Numbered from the stretch's first letter, positions 22,619 through 34,119 are shown. The stretch: DNA of 64,000 nucleotides from Ampullaceana balthica (GCA_944989445.1 CALYLW010001388.1:1-64000); one strand, 5' to 3'. Made by a program: numbers and translations. Notes: a model not told the origin generated them from the letters alone.

Positions 22619-23280
22619 TTATGGAAATTTTCTGCTGATGTTCGTGTCCGGGTCGCACTGTACTTTTTTCTGAGGTGTTACGTCAGCAACGATATCAACC
22701 TGAGCTGGGTCATCGGGTGATCGAAATTTTGGTCTCAGCTGACCTTCTCCCGCTACTAAATCGGCCAGAATTGGCACCTTGACGTGACCAGTAATGAACC
22801 TATTAAAACCTACATGTGGAAGAAAATAATATAGCCCCAAGCCTAGCGCTCTTTATGGGTGTTCCCGGAAGACCCCCTCAGCTATCTGGCCCCCAAGGGG
22901 ACAGCTGAGAAATCCCACCGGAAGCGGTCGCTTCTGAAGCGGCCACCTGGGCATCCATGACAGAAAGTCGAAAATGCCTCCCACTAAGTGACCTTACAAA
23001 GAGGAGTGGATTTCCCTACTGTGATCAGCTACCACGTTGGCGCCAACCCCGGCAAAGCACAACAGTCTCAATGGTTAGGACCGCCACTAAGCGGGCGATC
23101 ATCAATGACGTACCTAGGGCGTGAATCCACTGGAGGGTTTCGTCAGAGCTGGCGTCCACTGCGTTCTTCGTGGTTCATTTTGCTAATCAAACTGGCAATC
23201 TTTGTCCTAAACCGGCACCGCTCAACTACGCTGCTAGTAAAAAGGGGTACGAAACGGTCGCTTCGGACTTAGCGTTGTTT
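22619..23280. other. GC-rich island, unrecognised
   Basis: Base composition rises sharply relative to its neighbours. Two frames cover parts of it: 22619-22840 on the minus strand (contains VPILADLVAGEGQLRPKF) and 22988-23272 on the plus strand. I do not recognise either. Complementary motifs (CAGCTATCTGGCCCC / GGGGACAGCTGAG; AGCGGTCGCTTCTGAAGCGG) suggest local hairpins. It is probably the remnant of a retroelement or a structured repeat. Confidence 0.4.
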
Positions 23281-24229
23281 GTTTTTAGCCAAAGCAATAC
23301 TTGAATGTAAATGCATTAAATTTATAGTTTTCTTAATTTGAAAAAAAAACTAGGATTATAAAAATGTATTTTTCCTTCGAATTAAATACTTGAGGAGACT
23401 GACCTACTGCGGGGCTTACCCTCAGCGGGAACCTATCCAGCCTTATTATTGAATGTAAGCGTTGCATTGTATAAAGAGATACATTTTGACACGTCATTTT
23501 ATTGATATGTTGGCTATTCGGGATATAAACGTCTATAATTTTACAAGCAAAAATATCTTTTTTAAAGATTCGTAAATCAAATGTATTGTTTATATATATA
23601 CATAACTATATCATTAAACAATCTTAGAGTGACATGCACTTTATTCCTTCCTTTATTTAGGATTTCTCCCTTTAGAATTTGAAATACAAAGATATGTTCA
23701 TATTTTTTTAATATTAAAACAGCTATATGTAGTTAACAACTCTGTAATGTAAGTAAGTATCATGATTTGTTAGCTATATTTAATATTGAAACATCCGGGT
23801 ATTTAAAGTGTATTGCACTTTTACATCTTTAATATTAGTTTACATTGCCACTGATCTGTAATAATAAAAATGAATTCTAAACGAAATATTTTTGCAATAT
23901 AATAAAATTAACATTTAATTTGATTTTGTCATCTCCAACTTAATATATAATTAATTTTTAAAAAATATAAATACTTTGGTAGTTAAAGTCTCTGATTTGT
24001 CCTTACTCAGTTTGTGACAACCCTAATATAATTAGTGTAACATTCGTAGCTGACAAGCCATAATCCCATTATACAATCAGACAATTAAATAGCTTTAATA
24101 ACATTTAGTATCGTCTTTCAAGTCTAAACATTATGTCTATTTTTTTATTTAAAAAAAAAGTTAACATTGGTTTACAGAATCATAACTAAGACACATGATA
24201 ATATAAGACATCTATACCAGTTGAACAAT
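23281..24229. other. AT-rich spacer
   Basis: No gene or recognised repeat was seen in this stretch. Confidence 0.5.
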
Positions 24230-24491
24230 TTAACAACATAATCGTCATGTGTGTGCAATACCTAATCATTGATGTTCCACTCATTAAGCTTATCTTGATT
24301 TATAGCAAACATAGAAACAATGCAATATTTTGAGGTATAACAAAAGTAGCTAAAGGGAAGCGTGAATCCAAAATGATAATACTGACATGGAAATAACTCT
24401 TTGAAAATAGAGCAAACACACAAAAATTATTATCTAATATATATATTGAAAGTGAAGGCTATGATTATTGTTAGGCCTTTTTATTTCTTTA
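24230..24491 (+). repeat. Dispersed family R, copy 1 left part
   Basis: Collinear with 40727-40915: TGTGCAATACCTAATC, TTTTGAGGTATAACAAAAGT and GCGTGAATCCAAAATGATAA. It continues at 25458 after the Helitron insertion. Confidence 0.75.
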
Positions 24492-24663
24492 CTAGATGCG
24501 ACCCGCGGTGTAGCATACACCGCAGACTTGCTCATAAATAGTGCAAAAAAAGGAGGTGGGGAAACGGACACAAACTCCATCAAGAAGAAGTCGGAACCGG
24601 TATGATCCTGGGGGGGGGGAGAACTGCCGACGCATTGCTGATTTCGAAACGTGCACACTGCAG

Positions 24664-25125
24664 TTAGCTACTTGCCCCAACCGTACAGCACCCTAGCTTG
24701 CCAACCAAAAGCTGTGATGGACCCACACTGGCATTACTGTGATAAGGTGGCTGTGAAATTTGTGTTGACATACAGACGTTGTCAATAGATGGCACCAGAA
24801 AGTCATCACGTGTGAGAGGCAATAGAACTTCGTAACGGCCATGATCGAAAGGACCGCTAAAGAGCAGGTTTATAGACAAATGTTGACTGGGATTGTAATC
24901 TAGTGGAGACGTACGAGGGCGTTCTCGGAAGTAAATGATGATATTGGCGGGAAGTATTTTGAACATCGCGATAATTTCTACCTCTCCACCATATACTCGT
25001 AGATTATTCATGTACTGAACATATTGTTGTGGAGAGTGTATGACTACGTTTCCGTCCATGAGAACAATATACAGCACGTCGCTGAAGTTATCCCAATGTT
25101 GAGAAACAAAGTTTACAGCAATGTT
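24664..25125 (-). pseudogene. OTU-like cysteine protease fragment
   Basis: The continuous minus-strand frame (the track starts it at a GTG at 25077, but it is open upstream to a stop near 25122) reads IAVNFVSQHWDNF, VQYMNNLRVYGGEVEIIAMF, NIIIYF and SINLLFSGPFDHGRYEVLLP. This follows the second half of an OTU fold: the helix before the Y-x-x-x-M motif, the (W)GG-E-x-x-A-(L/M) strand-helix, a hydrophobic I-x-I-Y strand, and the terminal H-Y-(E/D)-x-(V/L) that would carry the catalytic histidine. Here that histidine is replaced or shifted (GRYEVL). The N-terminal D-G-x-C nucleophile region is missing. OTU proteases are known passengers of animal Helitrons, which fits the host element. Confidence 0.6.
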
Positions 25126-25201
25126 GTAAAGTCATGTTCGAAAAGAAAGGGGGAAAATAACGGGCTCAAACATAAACAGTTTTTAAAATGTTTTTAAAAA
25201 A

Positions 25202-25272
25202 TGTCTCAGATGAGGCTTGAACCCAGGACATTCCGCGTGTTAGGTGGATGTAATAGCCACTACACTACGAAT
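25202..25272 (-). pseudogene. tRNA-Val(AAC)-like pseudogene or SINE head
   Basis: On the minus strand a box A-like TAGTGTAGTGG, an anticodon-loop segment CCTAACACG (AAC) and a box B-like GGTTCAAGCCT occur at tRNA spacing. The T stem is imperfect, and the 5' and 3' acceptor strands do not pair, so it is not a working tRNA gene. It lies inside the OTU Helitron. Confidence 0.65.
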
Positions 25273-25457
25273 TGTATGTTATTCTGTGAAGGAACAACGA
25301 AAATGAACTCAAAAAGCATCAATAGTCTCGGTGACACCCACCTCTTTTCCATCACCTTTGCTTGCCAACTATTAACTGATTGGTTGACATCCTCGAGGGT
25401 CATTAATCATGCTTATTGGAACATACTCGTTTTTATGAATTATATATTTTAATTAGA

Positions 25458-26960
25458 TATTTACAGTGATTAAACGGGTGACAGTAACGGTACGCTAAAG
25501 TGTCTTAGGATTTAAAAGTTATATATTTTTTAAATTAAATAGTTACTGTCTATAATTACAGTTATTAACAAAAAAGCTAAAAAACCAACGATATAATGAC
25601 GTCTTTAAAAAATAGAAATATTTTTTAAAAAGTGAAGTAAAAGTGGCAAATACCATTAATGTTTCTTTTTACTTTATTCTATCGTTATTAATCATTTACT
25701 ATCAGTTATTATTCGTTAACATGTGCTATCTTAGTTTCCGTAGTTTAAATTATGTATGTGTGATTTGTGTTCTGGTGTTGTTTAGTTTACATATAATATT
25801 TAGAAACGTTATGCCCTGTCCTTGCGTCCGCATTATTCTATGTTGTTAAAAATGGCAATGTCAATTGTTCTTCCCGTTAGTAATGCACCATAAAGCACCG
25901 ATAATGTTGTATTTACGATGAAACTTAAAGTGTTGTTTTTTTGTGTGTGTTTTTTTTTACCAAACTTAGCTTAAAGACGATAAATTTATTAGAAATGCTT
26001 TCTTTAAAAAAATGTTAATTTATTTATTATTTACAATTATATTGCTCTTAATATAAAATATTTGTGTCACTTTGTTTTTTATATGGACCTAACGCTAAAA
26101 AATGTATAGAAACATAAAATTCGAAGGTCAAATTAGATTTACAATTGTAATTTATAAAGAATTTAAAAGAACCATATAATTTGTATATGTACTTTAACAG
26201 ATATGCTTATCTTACTTATTCCTAAGTGGATGGTGTGTTTTGCGGTATCCCTAAAAGGAAACAAGTCTATTTTATTCAAGTGCAATGTCACTTGATCTCG
26301 ATCCCTTTAATTAGGGATAAAATGTCAATGAATAGTTAGGAGAGTCCTACCACAAATAACACCAAAGCCTACGGCGCCACGGCGCAACCTAGTTAATAAT
26401 AGTATGAAGGGTGTTTAATGTTAATCTGGAAACCAAAATTATTATCCCATATTAAAAAAAAAGTAGAGGGATGCCCCTTAGCGATAGGCTACATAATTGA
26501 GCGTAAATATATATATGATTGTGATAACAAACGTGCCTTTGTTATTTGTTGTCTACAAGAGTAGATACTTAATATGTTACATAAAATGGTTATACGTAAG
26601 CTTAAAAGGACACTACTAAACAACGCACGTGTCGCCTAAATGTCTTTGAAATTGAAAACACAAAATATAATGTCAGTTTATAACATTAAAAAAACAACTA
26701 GCTGTGCTATGTCCAGAAATCAATGGATTAAAATATGATGAAAATAATCGTAAAGAGGTTTATAAGTACTAAGGGAACATTGGACGGGGCTAGGTGCACT
26801 AGCAATAAGTTAAATTTGAGAATAAACTTATTTAAGAATGTGGGAAGCTCACACCAGATTGTATGAATGTGTTGTTCTCACTGATGTTTGAAAACCACGC
26901 CACTCCAAGAGTTTGAAAACGAAGCTCATTGAGAGTAGGAATCCATAACGAAGATTGTGA
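25458..26960 (+). repeat. Dispersed family R, copy 1 right part
   Basis: Collinear with 41455-42500, and inverted relative to 45525-46450. Anchors are CCCGTTAGTAATGCACCATA, AAAATGTATAGAAACATAA, TTATAAAGAATTTAAAAGAA and the palindrome cluster at 26278-26355. A Helitron 3' end (GGCGCCACGGCGCAACCTAG, followed by T) lies at about 26366-26393, and a truncated minus-oriented Helitron at 26394-26518. No gene is recognised. Confidence 0.7.
26278..26355 (+). repeat. Palindrome cluster, copy 2
   Basis: AAGTGCAATGTCACTT, then ATCCCTTTAATTAGGGAT, then TTAGGAGAGTCCTACC. Confidence 0.8.
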
Positions 26961-26965
26961 TGGAA

Positions 26966-27031
26966 TCATATATATATTTACGCTCAATTAGTGGCCTAAT
27001 GCCAAGTGACATCACTCTGCTTTGGATAGAC
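26966..27031 (+). mobile_element. Helitron 5' fragment
   Basis: TCATATATATATTTACGCTC after an A, continuing through GACATCACTCTGCTT. It is the reverse complement of the 5' end of the Helitron at 16191-16714. It is cut off at the border of the next element. Confidence 0.7.
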
Positions 27032-28580
27032 CCCGGACAGTTCGACCACAATACGTTTCAACCCCAGAACTTTTCGACCCCTGACGTTTCGACCCTTTCT
27101 TTTCTACACAGTGAAATGTTTTTATTTACTCTTTTTTTTGGTGTTTTTTTAATACATTTTTAAAATATTAATTTTTGGTATATTATACATTAAAAATTAA
27201 AAACAGTATCTTCACTCCTATCCCAAACTAAACACACTTAAAATGAAAGTCGTTTATTATAGAATTGAAAATAACATTATATATTAAAATCATTCAAAGA
27301 TGTTCACTTTTATAACAAAAACAAACGAAAGTTGCTTTTTTAAAATGTATTTATTTATTTATTTTTTTAAAGGTGACGACATAATGAACGCAGGCGCTGA
27401 AACCATTACAAACCCCACGCTCTTTGCATTTACTTCTGTTTGTTCTGTTCCTTAACATGTGTATACCTCCCTAGCAGAAGTACTGATTTTAATAAGACTT
27501 ACAAAGTTGTCACTATTTAAAGTTCATAAATTTCAATAGTTAATAACGCCACCTAGCAGACAATAACGTTCAAGCTGCTGGACCTGTATGACCTGGCTAA
27601 ACTTTACGTCATTGTTGTTCACAGTTTGTCCGAGAGATTCATAATCCCATGTTACGAAGGCTAGACTGAGTCTAGTGACCACCCCAGCAAGTCGAATGCT
27701 GGCGAGGGTAAATAGAGTTAGTGGGGGAAGGGAGAATGTAGGCATCTTTAGAAAGGACTATCTGACCACATTGCCTTTGTAGTGTCGGATTACATTGGAC
27801 GGGGTGCGCTGGAGTTGGATAGGTTCTGAAGGATTTTCTACCTCATGGGAATGGCGCATTTATCACAATCATCAATTCGAGATTGAATGTTTTTTGTATA
27901 TACACGGACTAGTTGACCGTGCATTTACAAATAACGATTTCTAACTGTATTTAAGTTTTAATGGATACATATATTAACTGAATTTAAGTTTTAATGGATA
28001 CATATATTAACTGTATTTAAGTTTTAATGGATACATATATTAACTGTATTTAAGTTTTAATGGATACATATATTAACTGTATTTAAGTTTTAATGGATAC
28101 ATATTTTAACTGTATTTAAGTTTTAATGGATACATATATTAACTGTATTTAAGTTTTAATGGATACATATATTAACTGTATTTAAGTTTTAATGGATACA
28201 TATATTAACTGTATTTAAGTTTTAATGGATACATATATTAACTGTATTTAAGTTTTAATGGATACATATATTAACTGTATTTAAGTTTTAATGGATACAT
28301 ATATTAAGATACATTATTTTTATACCAAAAAATAAATTAAAAATAACCAATTTTTAAAAGTATATTTTTTAAAATATATATAAAAATTATACGACATAGA
28401 TACGAAGTGGTCGAAACGTCCGGGGTCGAATCGTCTGTGGTCGAACCATCCGTGGTCGATCCGACCGAGGTCAAAATGTCCTTGGGTCAAAACGTCCTGG
28501 GTTCGAAAAGTCCTGTGGTCGAACTGGCAGGGTCAAACCGTCCGGGATCGAATCGTCCGGAGTCGAAGTGTCCGACCACT
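27029..28580. mobile_element. Element with GTCGAA-type inverted subterminal repeats
   Basis: The left end carries units of the form GTTCGACCACAATACG, TTTCAACC, TTTTCGACCCC and GTTTCGACCC (27033-27105). The right end (28405-28580) carries about 11 inverted units of the form GGTCGAAACGTCCGG. The outermost bases GATAG and CTATC are inverted. Between them are a segment shared with 3140-3830 and a 33-bp minisatellite. Its short frames derive from the GTCGAA units. The superfamily is not known to me. Confidence 0.6.
27945..28307 (+). repeat. 33-bp minisatellite, 11 copies
   Basis: Unit AACTGTATTTAAGTTTTAAT-GGATACATATATT, almost invariant (one TATTTTAA variant). The related element at 3140-3830 has a single unit (TGTATTTAATTTTTAATGGA near 3692), so the array expanded after divergence. 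Confidence 0.95.
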
Positions 28581-28779
28581 ATCAGAGAATTGATCATGGA
28601 CCCTCAATAATTACACAAATTTAAATTTCACTAACAATATATCAATATCTATTGCCATAAGTCTACGGTTACGAGTTAGTGCTCATTCTGATACTTTTTA
28701 ATGTTCTGCCGAAATAACATTTTGGTTGCCATGGTTTCAACTGGCACCTAATTTCACAACAGCATTTCACACGGGAAGA

Positions 28780-29035
28780 ATAAATTTTTATTTTCTTTTT
28801 GTGTATGTTTTTTATCCCTATGTCTATCCAAGGATTGCATTTGATTATCATTGTGATTTATTTCCAAATTAGAATTTATTGCCTTACGTATTATTTCTAC
28901 TTTCCTCTTTGTTCTTCAATATATTTTTTATGTTTAATCTAATGGCGTTTCTTTGTTAAAGTTTTGATTATCTCTAGAAAAAATCTGGCAGCTCTTGTTT
29001 GAATTTGTTCTATTTTATCTTTGTCTATAATTATT
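28780..29035 (-). pseudogene. Decayed CR1/L2-like LINE 3' fragment
   Basis: Matches 36450-36690 of the full-length LINE in order: TTTTTATCCCTATGTCTATC, AAATTAGAATTTATTGCCTT, TTTGTTCTTC and AATCTGGCAGCTCTTGTTTG. Many substitutions and gaps are present, so it is an older copy than the one at 10342-11157. No open frame remains. Confidence 0.7.
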
Positions 29036-29100
29036 TCTGATTTGGGTTGGTATGATAAGCATTTGTGTCCATATATTGTGGCATGTTGTTAGGACAGAAT

Positions 29101-29933
29101 TAGGGGTGGCGGATATATTTTTAAAAAAAAATGTTGCAGGATCCGGATAGTTTTTCCCTAATATTTGCCGCATCCGGATTCCGAATCTGGATATCTCCAC
29201 ATTTAAGTTTAAGAGCTAATGGGGTGTACTTTACTACTTTCTATTTAGTAATGAATACCATTTATTAAAATATTTATTATCCAACATATTTAGAGTATCT
29301 GGTATATAAAATATAATGTCTGTGATACTGTCAATGTCAACGGTGAATAATTTACAATGAATTAAATGGACGAACTCAAACGAAGTTCAACGAACTATGT
29401 AGTGTATACCAAGCGAACAGTGTTGTACTGACTGAGTGTGTAGTGTGTACCAAGCGAACAGTGTTGTACTGAGTGTGTAGTGTGGTGTACAAGAAGTCGT
29501 GATCTGGAGCCACAATAAAAACTGCTTTTAGACGATATAAGTTTAATATCATGTTAGTTAAATTAGTTTGTTGTCTTATGTGGAACAGTATTTTATATAC
29601 TTCTAAATTTGTAACTTAATATTTTGTTCTCGTATTTAAATTGATTGTTTTATTGTATTTTGAATGGGTTTGAATGATTTCGTGACCAACGTTTGTTAAT
29701 TGGTTTATTTTATTAAATATTAATGATCTAATGGTAGTGTTTTTTTACTATTTATATATTTGTTTATAAACGTATTTATGGTAATTTAATTGTGAGTTCA
29801 AAGAATTTTTTACTACATTTGATATTCGGATGCTATAGGTACCTGCAATAAATATTTGCCGCATCCGGATAGTGGCGAAAATCCCAATATCCTGATCGGA
29901 TGTCCGGCATGTTGGATATCCGGCAATCCCCTA
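29101..29933. mobile_element. hAT-like element, non-autonomous
   Basis: The ends TAGGGGTGGCGGATAT (left) and, inverted, TAGGGGATTGCCGGATAT (right) are terminal inverted repeats, with further (G)GATCCGGATAG motifs inside both ends. No clear 8-bp target duplication is seen. A 46-bp direct repeat (TGTGTAGTGTGTACCAAGCG) lies at 29395-29490. No transposase is seen. Confidence 0.6.
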
Positions 29934-30883
29934 AGCTTTAGACAATACAACGCATATTGTATAGTGAAGATCCTCAGGGTAAGGCCAGCAGTAAGTCAGT
30001 CTCCTCACTTATGAGTCACGTGATGTTCCACATGTGTAATGATTGACGCTGGTCACGTGTGTTCAAGAGTTGCTAAAAACTATTTTTTCAAACGGTGACA
30101 TCATCATCTACCGAAGGAAATGTAAGCTGGTAAGGTTTATAAAATCTACGTATCTTAATTGTATAGTTAGATATTCACAGATGTCCCCAGACAACGGGAC
30201 TCCGATGATAGTTTTCAACATAATAAACATATATAGAATTTTAAAGATAACGTTTGAAACTTCTAAAGCATAATTACATAAACGTAATATAATGTTTAAA
30301 TTATAAGTTTACGTTTACTAGGTCGTGACTTGCCCGTCTTTTGAATCGCGATGATGTAAGTTGATCTTTAAACAATGACGAATGCGACCTGTTGGTGATC
30401 TAGTTCTGGGCACCAAGTCAACAACTTACATTTAAATACATGTACTTCATTTTGTAACAAAATCCTGCTAGTCTTTAATACAATATCTACATATTTTTCT
30501 CATTGAGGTCATTACAAGACAATTGTTTTTGATCAATGTAAAAATTTGGAAAAAGGGGTTAACTCTGTGTGTTATCAATTCTTGGTTCCACGTCAGAAAC
30601 CAATGGATATGTTACTTAGTGTTGGCTGTTTTATTGTCTGTCTGAAAGAGTTGTCTGATAATTATTGTTGTCTGTCAGTTTGTAAGAGTTGTCTATCTTT
30701 AAGAGTTAGTTGTCTTGTTATTTCTATCTGTTAGTTTGTTTTCTGATTTTGTAATTTATATGCAAGATTGTAAGAGTTGAATAATTGTTAATTTTGTCCG
30801 CCACTTTGTAAGACAAGTATAATTGTTAGGTTATTTTTTCTGTTGGATGTGTCCTATTGTCAGTGGTGTATGTCTATTGATTG
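29934..30883 (+). repeat. Dispersed block B, left part
   Basis: Collinear with 3985-4351 and 6911-7900. The Helitron found in block A is absent here (empty site near 30270). The final part is rich in TTGTCTGT(T/C)AGTTTGTAAG. It ends at the target site of the LINE at 30884. Confidence 0.75.
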
Positions 30884-32617
30884 GCCTTCTGAGACAGTGT
30901 GTTGCCTGGGGCCGGCTGGTATAACACGTCGGTCTTCTTTATGCTGACAGTGAGCCCAAAGTTAGAGCACGCACTGGAAAATTTATCAGCACTTAATTGC
31001 AGTTGTGCTTCAGAGTCCGTGTTAAGGGCACAATCATCAGCAAAAAAGGTCCAGGGTGCTGTCTGATTTGACCTTTGTCTTAGCTTTATGCCTCCTGAGG
31101 TTGAACAGACCACAATCAGTGCGATACCTAAAGTCCATGCCTACATTGCTATTTCTGAAAGCCTCTGTAAGCATGGCTGAGAACATGAGGCTAAACAATG
31201 TTGGGGCCAGAACACAGCCTTGCTTAACGCCATTTGTGACAGGGAATGGTTTAGAGGCCTCTCTGTTGTCCTGGACACGAGCCTGCATGCCATCATGGAA
31301 TTGCTTTACAAGGGCTATATATTTATTTGGACACCCATACTTGGCCATAATCCTCCATAGGCCCTATCTGCAGACTGTGTCAAAGGCTTTCGTAAGGTCT
31401 ATGTAAATGGAAAATAAGTCCATATTCAGCTCTTGACACTTTTCCTGCAATTGTCTTGCTGCAAAGATCATGTCGATGGTCCCACTTTCTTTCCGGAAAC
31501 CACATTGGCTTTCTGGTAAAAGACTCTGATCCAGATGTGCATTTAGGTGATTTAGGAGAATTCTGGCGAGTATTTCTCCTGCAATTGTTAGCAGTGAAAT
31601 TCCACAATGATTATCGCAGGCTTGGTGGTTCCCTTTTTGCTTGTTCAAGTGGACTATAGAGGCATCTTTAAAATCCTGGGGGATAGCGTCCTGCTGCCAC
31701 ATCATTAGGAAGATTTCATGCAGCTTTTCCAGTAGAACCATGCCACCTTCTTTGTATATTTCTGCTGGAATTGAGTCTGCTCCAGGAGCCTTTCCACATG
31801 ACAGAAGATGTACAGCCCTTTGCGTCTCAAGAAGAGTAGGCGGGTCATCCATTGCCAGGTTAATTGGTACTTTAGGTAGGCGACTGATAGCATCTTCATT
31901 AATACTTGAGTTGCTGTTTAGGACAGCATGAAAGTGTTCAGCCCAGCGCTCAAGAATCTTCTCCCCGACAGTAAATAGATATTGCCCGTCAGCACTGAGG
32001 AGCGGGGATGAATTAGACGTTGTGGGTCCGTACACTTCCTTAAGGGCGTTGTAAAAATTATTCATATCATGCCTGTCTGCATATTGTTGAATCTCATCAG
32101 CTTTCTTGTTTTGCCATGTGTCTCGCATCCAGCGAAGTTTTTGTTTTATGATGCGGCGTATGCTATTATATGAGTCCCTTACGGTTGAAGACCTGGAATT
32201 GCTGATGTGTCTTTTGTGGAGTTGATGTTTCTATGCCAACATTTGCTTGATTCCGTCGCAATTGTCATCGAATAAGTCTTGGTGCTTTCTCGTCGCTGGT
32301 CCAAGGATTTGTGTGGCTGTGCTGTAGATTAGATCTCTAAAGTTCGTCCAAGCAGTCCCAATGTACGTATTGTTTAGAGTGGTGGATCTCAGTTTGTCCT
32401 CCAGGGCTATCTCCAGAGATTGTTTAGTGCTTGCACAGTTTAGCTTTGTGATGTTTAGCCGTTTTAGGGTTTTCCTTCCTTTGGGCCGTCTTTTGGGCTG
32501 AAAGCGAATATTACGTTTGGAGATGACGAGACGATGGTCTGTCCAGCATTCAGCACCGCAGAGCGATTTGGTCACTCGAACGCCACATTGATGACGAGGT
32601 GAACACGAGAATCTCAA
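30884..32617 (-). pseudogene. RTE-like LINE ORF, inverted 5' arm
   Basis: Reading on the minus strand from 32583: the last endonuclease motif (AECWTDHRLVISK, containing the conserved DH), then the linker, then RT blocks SCGKAPGADSIPAE, IYIDLTKAFDTV, GVKQGCVLAPTLFSLMF and FFADDCALN. There are in-frame stops near 32231 and 31364, and a frameshift near 31050 just before FADD. About 70 nt are deleted near 30905 relative to copy 1 (1349-1420). The arm ends at the segment ACACTGTCTCAGAAGG, which is immediately upstream, in element coordinates, of where the forward arm begins. Confidence 0.85.
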
Positions 32618-33312
32618 AGGTCAGCGCAGCATTCGGTAGATTTAATGACAGTGTCTGGAACAGAAAGGGAATCAGCACCCAAACAAAATTAAAAGTATAC
32701 AGAGCTGTTGTGCGTCGCGCCTTATTGTATGCATGTGAAACTTGGACTGTATACCAACGCAATGCAAGGTTGCTGAACCACTTTCACACCAAAAGCCTTA
32801 GAAAAATTATCAATATAAAGTGGCAGGAAAAAGTTCCAGACACCAAAATATTAGCCAGGTCAGGACTTCACAGCATCAACACTATCCTTATGCAAAGCCA
32901 ACTACGCTGGGCGGGGCATGTAGTGCTCATGCCCGACATCCGCCTATCCAAGAGGCTCTTCTATGGTGAGCTTATAAAAGGGCATAGAGCATTCGGAGAT
33001 CCACGTGAGCGCTACAAGGATGCACTTAAAACTGCTCTGAAGGCCTTCGACATCGGACATGACTCCTGGGAATCAGCAGCCAGAAACCGAGAACACTGGC
33101 GCTCTATGATATGGAATGGCGCAGCTGTCTGTGAAGCTAATAGACAACAGGCTGCCAAGTTAAAGCGTTAAGTCAGAAAGGCCGTATCCAAAACCCTCCT
33201 GAAGGTACCGTATCCATCTCTTGTCCGACGTGCGGACGCCTTTTTTGTACCAGAATAGGGTTGATAAGCCACCAGAAGACACATTTTGCGGCCCAGCAAA
33301 TATGATGAGAGT
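32578..33312 (+). pseudogene. RTE-like LINE ORF, forward 3' arm
   Basis: Begins at the ATIDDEV-equivalent segment, with one base missing near 32590. It continues HIDDEVNTRISKVSAAFGRF, ALLYACETWTVYQ and SQLRWAGHVVLMP through to the terminal C2H2 finger (CPTCGRLF..RIGLISHQKTH, about 33216-33285). The main frame (32599-33171) ends early, and the finger is reached only after a frameshift near 33175. It is the complement of the inverted arm: together they cover the end of the endonuclease to the 3' end once, apart from a small internal deletion. Confidence 0.85.
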
Positions 33313-34119
33313 GGTCATTGTCGACCACGACGGACGAACAACAACATCAATGTCTCTTGATTGTAAGTGTTGTCTCTTAGTTTGTTAGCGTTTTCTGATT
33401 GTTAGTTTTGTCTGTTTCTTAGAGTTGTCTTATTGTCAGTCAGATAGAACAGGACTGCTAAAAAGCTTTTAACTAAAATGAATGCATTAGCCGAAACGCT
33501 TACTGTCATGTTAGTTTAATAATAAAGATGAAAATGATAGTTTTCATTGCACAATTTGTTTGTGTATTTTATATCTTATTGTCAGTGTAGTTTTTACAGT
33601 AAATTCTTTTATACATTAGAAAAAACTCGTCCAGTATATTTAAATGCAAATGAAATCCATTGCCCAAGTTTAAACTCCTATATATCAACTTATAAAGGAA
33701 GTGTGCACAATAAAAGACATTCTATTGTCATATGTGGCGTATTCATTTTTATGAACGCCGCACTAAAAAGCACCGTTATCGAACTATTTATAATGAGGTT
33801 GTAATTGAGACAATTTAATTTAGCGGCAAGATTGATGAGAAGATCAAATTATTTTCTTAATTTAGGTTAAATTGCAATCTCAACGTTTATGCGACATAAT
33901 TATTACTTTATTTGTTTTGCTTACACTTTGTATTGCATGTAACTAAATAGGATTTATAGTAATATTTAATTCGAAGGAAAAATACATATTTAGAATGCTA
34001 GTTATTTCAAATTTAGAATACTATAAATTTAATACTCTTTATCGACCAATATTCCTTTGCGAGACTGATGGACAAAAGCAGTTCTCGAGCCGTAAATCGA
34101 ACTAGATTTATGTATATTT

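Larger units (their letters stand above)
24492..25457 (-). mobile_element. Helitron carrying an OTU-like gene remnant
   Basis: The minus strand starts TCTAATTAAAATATATAATT (25457 downward) and ends with a hairpin GCGGTGTA-TGC-TACACCGC, GGGTCGCAT and CTAG (24492). The flanks are A (24491) and T (25458). The related copy at 41440-41470 lacks the insertion and gives the empty site TTTATTTCTTTATTATAT. The 966-bp element contains an OTU-like frame in the same orientation as the element, and a tRNA-Val-like sequence. No Rep or helicase is present, so it is an internally deleted derivative. Confidence 0.75.
30884..33349 (+). mobile_element. RTE-like LINE copy 2 with 5' inversion
   Basis: The left 1.7 kb (30884-32583) is reverse-complemented relative to the right 0.77 kb (32578-33349). 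The 3' end is intact on the right, with the ACAACAAC tail. A 14-base flank ATGTCTATTGATTG (30870-30883) is repeated as ATGTCTCTTGATTG (33350-33363), one mismatch. Flanks belong to block B, whose paralogue A lacks the element. The arrangement is the one produced by twin priming. Confidence 0.85.

Noticed and set aside
25202..25272. Functional tRNA-Val gene
   Set aside because: Acceptor strands do not pair and the T stem is imperfect.
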